A stretch of 64,000 nt of DNA from contig MJGA01000031.1 of NCBI GenBank assembly GCA_001910725.1, forward strand, positions 229,167 through 293,166. Direction: 5' to 3'. The notes under the pieces were generated by a model. That model was not told the origin of the DNA and ran no database searches. It saw nothing but the letters and a program-made list of their open reading frames with translations. The DNA is from Phanerodontia chrysosporium (Eukaryota; Basidiomycota; Agaricomycetes; Polyporales; Phanerochaetaceae). Made by a program: the position numbers and the translations under genes. Numbering within the stretch: the first letter of the stretch is position 1; every line of letters begins with the position of its first letter. Below, piece after piece: positions 55,364 through 64,000 of the stretch.

Positions 55364-55912
55364 GCGGGACGTTAGCGCAGCACTCGGTACCATCCCATGC
55401 ATGTCCTGTATCGTTAACTCTCCGTGCTATTTGTATGATTCACATTTGCTTATCGCAAGCTGTCCTGTGCGTTCTACCACGTATCAATCACTGGACCACT
55501 GGACCACCAGAGGTCACTTTGTCCATCTGACGCGCGGTATCTCCAGAGTCTTGTGAGGTAAGGTAATAGTAAGAAGGTCACAATAAGCGTGCGACCTAAA
55601 CCTCGCATAAGATCGATGCGTCATAAGAGGAGCAACAGTAGATTTGCAGGATGCCCGCTACAGCCCATGAGTCACGGACGGATTCGTCACGGTCTCCCAG
55701 CGGCAGACACGTCGTAGCAGTTCCTAGAGGAAGTTGGTTGTTGATAAATTTCTTGGTGTGGCGCAGAAAAGATAGTGCTCGTCGTGCGATTTCCTTCGAC
55801 CTTCGTTCAGGGAGTAATCACTGATAACCTGCAGCAAATGCGCATTTTCATTCGCCAAAACAATTAACAGAAGCAAATGGACGTAAAACAACACAACTGG
55901 AGATGCAAACGG
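55364..55912. other. Gap between convergent eIF2-beta and BTB gene 3
   Basis: About 550 bp holding two 3' regions. A/T-richer than the exons. No gene seen. Confidence 0.5.
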
Positions 55913-57165
55913 CTAAACTAGAGGTGGGTCTAATTCCAACCCGAACGTTTTTAGGTCAAATATATCGGCGAGGGCGTTCCATATGCCACATGACGCATCT
56001 ACCAGTTCGTCGCATACATCTGTTTTGCAGGAGGTACAGACAGTGCTCGAGCGCCGCACGTCTGTTTGCATCCTTATGAAAGAGCCCAGCGGATCCTGCG
56101 CCGTCTCCCAGAAATTGAGGCCGGACGTGTACCTCTTGAAGATCTCCTGCGCGCCCCCAATGCATGTCGAGTGCTGCTTGTGGTGCTCATCGGCGTTTGT
56201 GGGGGCGAAGAACACCTTGCAGCGCTGCAGGCCGTCCACGACGCTGGCGACCATGTCGTTCAGCCGCTCGCGGCCGACGACGAGCCTCCTGAGGTCGTCT
56301 GCGCTCAACAGTGAGAGGTCCGCGCTTCGCCGGGTCACCACGTCGGGCGGTCCGGGTTGGAAGTCGCGGAAGGGTGTAGAGCCTTGCCCGTAGCTACGAG
56401 CCAGCTCGTACCAAGCAGCTCGGAGGGCATGTCCCGCATGGACATCTTGCACAAGCTTCACCACGAAGGCTATGTAACTTGGGGTCAGCCATGTATGCAA
56501 GCTAATACATTATGAGACATGCCTGGCTCTGGGGTGTGACTATTAATGTCGTAAAAGAAATCAGCACCCATGGCGTATGTTTCTCGAGCCATGTGTTCCG
56601 CGGCCAACATGGTCTCCTTTTCTATTTCGACCCAGCTGAGGTAGTCGCTGGGCCAGTCACGTTTGAGGAAATTCAACAGATGGCGTGCCATGTCCGCGAC
56701 GTCGTACTTTATTGCGAGCCTGAGTGCGCCTGCAATCTGGGTGGCGGACCGCCACGATCGTCTGTAAGGCGGCAGCTCCCTGTCTGCCGTTAGCAACACG
56801 CAAGAAACGAGGCATCTTGGCAACGTACAAGCCGCCGTACATCATCCTGACAAAGTCGCGGACGTCCTCCCACGGGTCGGGGAAGTCGACGACGGGGACT
56901 CCGTCGACGGCGCGGTCGCCGCCGTTGGGCAGCTGGAGCATTGTCTCGAACACTTTCGACCTGCCGGAGAGGACAGAGCGGTGGCATTTGAAGCCGTAAA
57001 TAGGCCCTCGCCTGTACAGCCGGGACCTGCTCTGACGACGATGTTCCCGTCGTCGTACCAGACCACTTTGTCCTGTATGAGCTCCTGTGTTGCAGGCTGC
57101 ACGGGCTCGCTCTCGCTCGTGCGCCTCCTTTTGCGAGAGGAGTTGTCGGTGATGTCTGTGGACAT
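55913..57165 (-). CDS. BTB/POZ domain protein 3
   Basis: It starts MSTDITDNSSRKRRRTSESE (an upstream in-frame ATG at 57213 is less likely), a basic nuclear-type leader common in agaricomycete BTB genes. Then follow LIQDKVVWYDDGNIVVRAG and FKCHRSVLSGRSKVFETMLQ, the BTB core, then VVDFPDPWEDVRDFVRMMYG. The helical part reads IAGALRLAIKYDVADMARHL, LNFLKRDWPSDYLSW, and ends with a domain containing CTSCKTDVC, which may bind a metal. A missing base near 56993-56995 separates GEGLFT from FKCHRS. This gene is only distantly related to the two BTB paralogues at 2.7-6.4 kb. The TATA box lies about 95 bp upstream. Function unknown. Confidence 0.82.
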
Positions 57166-57256
57166 TGGCGTAGATCTTGGTGGAGGATCAGCTTCAACCG
57201 TTGAAATCAACAAGCTCGAGTTTTTCGGACTAGGATTCGGGTTCGGTCATGCTCCA

Positions 57257-57264
57257 ACTTTATA
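57257..57264 (-). promoter_or_regulatory. TATA box of BTB gene 3
   Basis: Minus-strand TATAAAGT, 92-99 bp upstream of the ATG at 57165. Confidence 0.5.
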
Positions 57265-58203
57265 AGGCAAGACGGATCAGCTATCGACCTCCGAGCGCAT
57301 CAATTTGATGCGCCTGCTGCAACTTAAAGGGCGGAAGGAGCTGACCTTCAAGCGACTTTCACCACAGCCTGCACATCGTTCTGTTTGGTCCACTATCCAA
57401 CGAGATTCTACTGCTCAGAGTCCTGTACTACATGCTGGAGTAGCAGATTGAGACGTCTCTCTGCACTGCAAGATCATCTCTACTGGCTTACCGGTGTGGT
57501 CAGTGACAACTCTGGCCTAGATGTAGATTGTGTCCGAAATCACAGACCGAACTGGAAATCAAGCTTTCAAGGCCTTTGCTAGAACATCAAGGGGCTGCGG
57601 TCAGTCCAGAGTTTGTTTAGAACGTCATCTAGCTGATTGTGCGGTGAAGATTACTGCTGTTACGCTTGAGCTGTTTGCGCATTAGAGCGGCATCGCCGTA
57701 TGTATAGAAAGACACAGCCATGGAATACGGCTATGAACGCCAGATGACGTGCGTTTTACCCGGCTGACACGATGCAAGGGCTAGTCGCGAATGTCTCTCA
57801 CGCTATAACTGCACTGACCGCGTCAGCTTTGTCCAGGTGATCCCCACACAACGAGGCCTCCAATAGCGTTGGCGTCTCGGGACATCGAACACGTCGAGAT
57901 TGCCAGCCGACTATTCCGGTAGGGGACGCCTGGGTCCACGGATCGGACTGTGCGCCTCTCACAACACGTGTTCTTCATGTGCTCTGGATAACGCTTATAA
58001 CACGCGTAGACAATGCGTTCGACGTCCACATCTGCAGCTTCACTGGTATGGGCCAGCGAACCTTCGTCCTGCGCCCGTCTTATACGCAGTGATCTGCACG
58101 GCGGGGCCATGCCTTCCGTGCCGTCCAGCACCACCAGGCCCGCCACGACTTCGTTTGTGTCCTTGTACCACTAACTACACGTTCCTTCTTAGTTTTACCC
58201 AAA
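57265..58203. other. Divergent gap, BTB gene 3 / coiled-coil gene
   Basis: About 940 bp. Short open frames only; no recognisable gene or repeat. It contains the promoter of the plus-strand coiled-coil gene. Confidence 0.45.
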
Positions 58204-60749
58204 ATGTCGTCCACATCGCTGCTAGACTCTTTGCAGGCGTACGAAGGGTACGTCTTGCCTCAGTGCCAACGTGTCTTACGACTCAGTGATGCTTCAGACG
58301 AACCTCGTTCCCCTTCCCTCCCGTGGATCCCCCACGTCCGAGATCTCCCTCTAACGAAAGCGACAACACGCCACCTTACGTATCGCGGAGCCTTCCGTCC
58401 GAACACTCCGGGAACTCCTCTCGACAATACCACAGAGAACGGTCAGAACGCGACTCCGACAGTCGTAAGGACCGGGACAGCCAGAGCAGCTCAGCACGCA
58501 TTCTTTCTCGGATTGCGTCTCGCACGGATCGGGACATCAGGCATCTTCGCACCCTTCTTTCTCTCACCCATGACCGCCTTGAAGCCGAAACCAGACGGGC
58601 TGACCAGGCGGAGCAACGTGTCGTCGACGTCCTGCACCGGCTCAAGGCCGCGAACGATGCGACGGCCATCGCGCGCGCAGACGCCTTGCGTGCAGAGCAA
58701 GAGCTGCGCATGTACCAGCTCTACTATGAGCAGGCCCGGCGCGAGATCCAGCGCGCGCAGGACGACGTCGAGCAGATTGAACGCGCGAGGATCGAGGCAG
58801 AAGCCGAAGCAGCCCGCGCGCGTGACATGGCCAGGAAATGCCGGGAGCGCTGGGTGCTCTCGCAGGCGATGGAGCAAGGGCGGCAGCAGGGCTTCCTGGA
58901 GGGCCTCGCGCGGGGAAGGCGGCTGGCGACGGCGAAGACTCAGCCCTCTTCGGAGGCTACGCCCCATACGCCCCTGCAGCCGGCCGCGCCCATGATGGGG
59001 GTCCCACCACCAGGGATGTTCTACGCTCCCGCAGACGAGGAGGACGACACTGACGAGGACGGTGACGACGATCATTATGAGCCATGCCCTCCGTCAGCCC
59101 CGGTGCCTTCCGTTCATCGGATGTCGCCTCTGCCTGAGTGAGCTCATTTCCTCTGGGAGGTCGTGCCGTCCATCTTATTAACCCGCTTCTGTGCGCCTAG
59201 GCCCATTCCATCTCGACAACCCGAATCGATTCGCATCGTGCCCTCGCGCCCACCGTCCAGCAGACAAGAGCGTGTCCCCGACTTTGCGCCCATCGCAGAC
59301 TCCTTACCTATTCCAACTGTCACGACACCCGTGAATGCCCCTTCGATCGCTCATGAACGTCCACAGCCCCCTCCATCGCCTGCACCCGTCCCAGTGCCGC
59401 CCCGGCACGTTCAGAGGACCCAATCCCAATCCCGCCTCCAACACGCTCCGATGACCCCGTGCCCATTCCCATACGCGAGGCGCCCCCGTCGCCTTCACAT
59501 CCTCCCTACGTCGAGCCCCCAGACAACTGGATTCCGTACGCGAAGGACAATGACGTCTCGTCGATCGAGATCCCGCCGCCTCACGAGTTCCAACGACCGC
59601 TGTCGCCAGTCGACCCCTCGCCCCGCCAGCCGGAGGCACCCCTTCCACAAGTTCCAGACCGGTCCCCTTTGCCTGTGCCCATCCGCCCCCGCGAAGTGCC
59701 GCGGCGGGAACGGCGGTACGAGCCCAGTGTGCGCTCGCGCGACTACGCGTACAATGCGCCCTCGACGTCGTACAAGCCGCCACCACAGAGCATGATGCGC
59801 TCGCCGCAATCGAAGACGTCGACCAGGATCTCCGAGTATGACATCGTCGCGCCGCCGCAGGTTTACCGGCAAGGCGTGGACCGCGAGACGCTGTCTGGAC
59901 GGCAGCAGATCTACCGCGACAGTGTAAGTCCCTCGAGCTCTTCTGGGCATAGTCAGGTTGACGATGCCCTGCCCGTAGCCCGCCACAGCCTCAAGCCGTG
60001 GACGCAGGGAGCAGGCTCCCCCAGCTCCCCTCCAGAGCGCATCTACGCCGGGGCCGGTCCCTCCGACAGCCCGCACTCATCGCACCGGCGGCGCGGGAGC
60101 GGGAGCACAGATACGCGGAGCACGCTGCAGAAGCTCTTCAGCCGCAAGCGCTCCAAGAGCCGGCAGTCGCACGACGACGCGGTGCCGCACGAGGTGCCGA
60201 CGATCGAGGTCGAGTCTCCCGTACGCGTCTTGCACTATGACCCGGGCTGGGACACCATGCGCTGAGCGACCCTCTCTCCTTGCTTTTTTGTGTTGCAGTC
60301 CACCGACGCCTCGCCGTCGTCCTCCCAGACCGGCACTGCGCCGCACCTCCTCAGCCCCGAGCACGCGCACACCGCGCTGCCCTCGCTCGCGCAGATCCTC
60401 GGCCCGCCCGAGCCCCGCGCATGACGCCCGCGCCTGCGCCCGCACCTGTCGTCCCGGGACGCAGGAGTACGTGGCGCGCGCACCGTCGGCGCAGGGCTCG
60501 CCCGCGCGGTACGCCGAGGCCCCGAACCCGAACGGCGTCGTGTATCCGGACGCGCCTGGCAGGACCAGGTCGCGCGGCGCGTCTGTGACGCGTCCGTCGA
60601 CTGCGCAGTCTGGAAGCACCGTCGACTCGCAGAGCTTCGGAGGCCGCAGGCGCCACGGCAGCCTCGCGGATAATCTCAGTGGCCGGCTCTCTCCGCTGTC
60701 GAGCATCGGCATTCCGTTCACGTCGTTTGCGCCCCCGGAAGGACGCTGA
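58204..60749 (+). CDS. Coiled-coil, proline-rich protein of unknown function
   Basis: Unrecognised family. The start MSSTSLLDSLQAYEG is joined by a 48-nt intron to RTSFPFPPVDPPRPRSPSNE. A charged stretch (RSERDSDSRKDRDSQSSS) leads to a long coiled coil, about 58540-58920, with HLRTLLSLTHDRLEAETRRA and EQELRMYQLYYEQARREIQR. An acidic patch (EEDDTDEDGDDD) and a long Pro/Ser-rich disordered region follow, including PDNWIPYAKDNDVSSIEIPP, a basic cluster KLFSRKRSKSRQS, and the end SIGIPFTSFAPPEGR at 60749. A clear 3' splice site (TTTTTTGTGTTGCAG) ends at 60298, so the stop at 60264 lies inside an intron. Three frame changes at about 59411, 60419 and 60456 look like missing bases. It could be a cytoskeletal or RNA-granule scaffold, but this is a guess. 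Confidence 0.7.
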
Positions 60750-60894
60750 TTATGGACATTCCCGTGCATGGCAGGACCTGTTCTATACAAATAAAGAAAC
60801 GTGTATTCTCAGCAGTTGTACAACAGTCATTTCGTCGTGTAGCAGTCCATGGAGTACAATCAAAATCTTACATCCGTGTGGAAAAGTCGTGAAG

Positions 60895-62162
60895 TCATTG
60901 AAGGGTGATGTCCGCGAAGACGGGCCGGTGGTCGCTGGCCAAGACTCCGTCGTCGGTAAGTGACGTGCCAACCTTGTACTGCGTGGCGGTCCTTCCAATA
61001 GAGTCAATATTGAGTGCATCAGAGAAGATCCGACTGCACTCACCACTTGCCGTTGCTTCCACCAAAGACGAAGTCAATCCGCGTGAACGATGCGGTATCA
61101 CCAGGAGAGTTGAAGCCGGTAAAAGTCGCAAAGTTGCCTCCGACGTTCGCGCGGGGCGCCTTCGCCTTGAGGTCGTCAAGCACAAAATTCGTGAGCGTGC
61201 CGTTCGGGACCGCGAACGTCTGCGCGAATGTTGCGTTGATAGGCTCCGGCGGGAGCGCACCTGTTGCGATCATGTACGCGCCTGAGTCCGTGCCGGTGCT
61301 CGGGCTATTGAAGTCGCCTGTGACGATAACGGGCCCGCCTTGGGAGTGGAAAGCCTCGAAGCGTGCGCGTTGCAGGATGAGTGACGCGCCGAGGCGGCGC
61401 TGCCCATCGGACTGGTCGTCGAGATGAGTGTTGAGATACGAAAAGTTGATGGGCCCTGAGGTGGTCTTGAGGGTCATGCGTGCCGCTGTGCAGATACGCA
61501 AGGAGCCAGCACCGGGGAAACGCGAAACGTCGAAAGGCGTGTTCCTGGCCGCATCTTATTGCATTCGTACACATTGACAAACGGACGAGCACGTACGAGA
61601 GCCAGAAGGTGTCCCATTCGCGTAATTCTATGAAGTTCTTGTTGTAGAAGATAGCACTGAATTCGCCCGCCTGTTTGCCGTCATCTCTGCCAACACCAAT
61701 CTTGCGAAGGGTCAGAATATATGCGGAGTATTCACAATTCCTTTGCTCACCCAAGCCCACTCGCTGCCAAGAAGGGTCGCCAAGTCGTTCACTTGCCGAA
61801 CCAGCCCCTCCTGAATGCCTGCAGGACCGATAAGCACCACGCGCAGAGACATACCATGCGTCGCTCACCGAAGAGGACGACGCCTTCGCTCATGAGGTCC
61901 TGCCACACCTTGATGCGTCTCGTGCTCCATGGCTGCTCTCCGGTCTTTCCGAGGAATGGCGGAGCTGTAAGGGGGTCGGGAGCGCGGCCAATGTCTGCTG
62001 GACGGTGATGTTGTCCGGCATGGAGTCGAAACGCAGGTTGTACGTCGCGACGCGGACAGAGCCGTTGGCGGGCATGACGGCACGCTTCCAGACGACGGAA
62101 GAGGCAGCTTTGAGACAGAAGAAGCCGAGGAGGAAGAGGTGCGCGAAGATGAGTCCCTGCAT
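60895..62162 (-). CDS. Secreted endonuclease/exonuclease/phosphatase (DNase I-like) family protein
   Basis: Phosphodiester- or phosphomonoester-cleaving enzyme with the EEP fold. It starts MQGLIFAHLFLLGFFCLKAA, a signal peptide or anchor. The core motifs are in order: VRVATYNLRFDSMPDN, GEQPWSTRRIKVW, an IQEGLVRQVNDL metal-binding glutamate region, DGKQAGEFSAIFYN, NFSYLNTHLDDQSDGQRR (catalytic His), VIVTGDFNSPSTGTDSG, IDFVFGG and LASDHRPVFADITL (final catalytic His). A missing base near 61978-61980 breaks the frame between LAALP and DPLTAPPFLGKTG. About five introns. Substrate could be DNA, RNA or a phosphoester; a secreted nuclease involved in phosphate scavenging is one possibility. Confidence 0.85.
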
Positions 62163-62552
62163 GGTTCCGCGCGGTGGTCAGTATACGCCCCGTCGACACA
62201 ACACGCTTAAGTACCTCAAGGATGATGTTTCGTCTGGTCAGTATGGGCATCCAGAAGGAAGCTGGAGTCGCTGCTCGTGGTAGTTGATGTTAGGAAGGAC
62301 ATCGCACGTTCACGAGGATGATAGTGGAAGAGAAGAACAGCCGCCTGACCGACGCACGCGCAGGATATGGACAAGCGTCCGACACGGCCTGGTTCTCGCA
62401 TAACGAACAAAACAGGGGAAGACGGATAATGTAAGGGATACCATACACAGTGTAGCCAATGTAGAGTACAGGATGATATACACGTTCGTCGCTGCCGGCA
62501 TCTAGCGTACTGGAGACTGCTTCTGCATCATCGTCACATGTGTCCAGAGTCT

Positions 62553-64000
62553 TCAGTCGGTGGACATGGCCTTGAACTCGCTCGTAAAGTCTTCCATCGC
62601 ATCAAGGGTCTCTACCAGGTGGTCATAACAGAGCTCTTCGCCGCGCCCTGCCGCAAGGGAAGCCGCGGTCCTCGTGGCGTTCTTGATCTGCCTCCCGTTG
62701 ATGTCCCGTTCCGCGAGCTTCGCGAGCTGCCCTCGGAGAGCGCGATATTGACCTTGCGCAGGAACGCGGACCAGACCTGCATCTTCGCCTCCGGGGAGAG
62801 CCGCGGAAGTGCAGCGCGATGTGGATGCGCGACAGGAACGCCTCGTCGAACGTCTTGACGCGGTTCGTCGTCAGGAAGAGGATGCCGCGGTAGTACTCGA
62901 GGTGCCGCAAGCTGGATCACATGCGGAGAAGCAGGTAAGCGGGCGAACAGTGAAGCACGCTATGAGAAATATACTCACAAAACGGAACCATGGCGTTCCG
63001 CTCTAGGTCATGCAATGAACGTTGTTCCAGGAAGACGTCCGCCTGCGGATGTCGTCAGAGCAGCCCAATAGAAAGACTGGGGCTAGACTTGGGCGCTGCT
63101 CACCTCATCAATCAAGACGATAGCCTTCCAAGCAGTAGCTATATCGAACACGCTCTGCAGGGCGTGTCCAACGAACTTGCAAGCGTACCCAGATCACCGC
63201 CACCGACGACATACAGCGGGCTGCGAACATGTTCAGAGGTCGCCTCAGCAGACAATGTCTTCCCAACACCCGGCGGGCCAAAGAGATTGATGACAAGCCC
63301 ATGACCTTGCCCTTCACGAAGTCGTCGAAGCCAGGTCCGCCCTGTGTGCTTCCACAAGCGAACGCAAGAGTGTCTTGCGACCGGGTGGCAGCACCAGGTT
63401 CGCGAAGGCCTCGTCGTTCCACTGGATTTCCGCGATCTTTTGGACATTGAATTCAACTGTATCACGCGAGTCAGCAAGCCGGCAGGGCAAGAAAGGCCCA
63501 TACGTACGCCAGATCTTGTCGACCAGACTAAAGCCGTACAGTATGGGGATGCCAGCATGTACTCTTCCTCTGTTGGCTCCTCTTCTGGCTCCTCCTGGGG
63601 TAGGCGGCTTTGCACTGCCAGCGTAGGAACGCTACTGTCTACCGGCAGTCAGTACATCTCGTTCTCAATCGCCACGGGACGGCTTAACTTCTATCCGGAA
63701 TGGCAGAGGTGTTGTCATTGTCTCGCTTGATTTGTGGTAGCTCGTAGTTCGGATTCAGCCTCCGGAAGTTGGCGCGGTCAATCATGATACGCGAGTTCAC
63801 CTATGAAGCGCATCCAGATTAGTGACGAGATACGTTCTTGTATGTCGGACGTACATTGTACTTCACGGGCCGTCTGCACCCACCGTCTGAGGTGCAAGAG
63901 ACAGCTGTGCCTTTGTATTGTACGTGGTGTATCCGCGGTACGACGCCCATTCCGCCCGCGCGCACAGAGCGCATCACGCAGCTCGCGTTCACGCGGATGG
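62553..64000 (-). CDS. AAA ATPase with N-terminal DUF7025-like region, 5' part outside window
   Basis: The visible part begins inside the N-terminal domain (FNVDSR-like: KYNVNSRIMIDRANFRRLNP, then NYELPQIKRDND). The linker AFANLVLPPGRKTL follows. The AAA core has the Walker A loop in LVINLFGPPGVGKTLSAEAT, then VRSPLYVVGGGDLGT, a Walker B-type IVLIDE, and YYRGILFLTTNRVKTFDEAF (sensor 1 Asn), then FLSRIHIALHF (arginine-finger region). The C-terminus reads NGRQIKNATRTAASLAAGRG and ends AMSTD at a TGA at 62553-62555. Two single-base losses at about 62806-62812 and 62730-62732 disturb the frame. Many fungi have several such ATPases; function unknown. Start lies beyond base 64000. Confidence 0.85.

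Noticed and set aside
60235..60266. Stop of the coiled-coil gene at 60264 as the true end
   Set aside because: A strong polypyrimidine tract and TTGCAG at 60298, preceded by a GTACGC donor at 60221, show that this stop is intronic; coding sequence continues to 60749.

Overview
The window is nuclear DNA from a filamentous basidiomycete, most likely an Agaricomycete. Nearly every gene is split by short GT-AG introns of about 45-66 nt. Coding exons are much richer in G+C, especially at third positions, than the gaps between genes. The families fit this assignment: a chitin/glucan-wall FKS1 glucan synthase, DUF6533-type membrane proteins, BTB proteins of the agaricomycete type, a DUF7025-like AAA ATPase and Rds1-type ferritin-like proteins. 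I recognise about 23 genes. No rRNA, tRNA, transposon or CRISPR array is visible.

Layout. 1-6.4 kb: 5' part of an inositol polyphosphate 5-phosphatase (-), then two convergent BTB paralogues. 7-10 kb: GPI mannosyltransferase SMP3 (-) and RNA polymerase subunit RPB9 (+), divergent from a 160-bp promoter. 10-19 kb, all minus: secreted FAD-linked oxidase, CAF-1 subunit B, secreted heme catalase. 20-25 kb: a possible small secreted protein, a four-exon MIC12-like MICOS subunit, a mitochondrial Ohr/OsmC peroxidase and nucleoporin NUP54. 25-30.5 kb: BRO1 (ESCRT) and a BAH/PHD-like protein. 31-35 kb: a Zn2Cys6 transcription factor. 37.7-38.9 and 51.5-52.6 kb: two Rds1-type secreted ferritin-like genes, flanking FKS1 (40.4-46.3 kb, minus), a short-chain dehydrogenase and a DUF6533 membrane protein. 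52.8-55.4 kb: ATP synthase gamma and eIF2-beta, divergent. 55.9-64 kb: a third BTB gene, a coiled-coil/proline-rich unknown, a secreted EEP nuclease/phosphatase-like protein and a 5'-truncated AAA ATPase.

Most genes are unrelated housekeeping genes. The clearest shared theme is peroxide metabolism: a flavin oxidase predicted to make H2O2, a secreted catalase and a mitochondrial organic-hydroperoxide reductase lie within 12.5 kb, but nothing shows that they are co-regulated.

The strongest unexpected signal concerns the sequence itself. At least ten single-base frame breaks, nearly all one missing G or C in a short G/C run, interrupt otherwise excellent genes, several of them probably essential (NUP54, CAF1B, BRO1). 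This points to residual assembly indels rather than pseudogenes, and automatic annotation will truncate these proteins. I found no convincing undescribed biological system.
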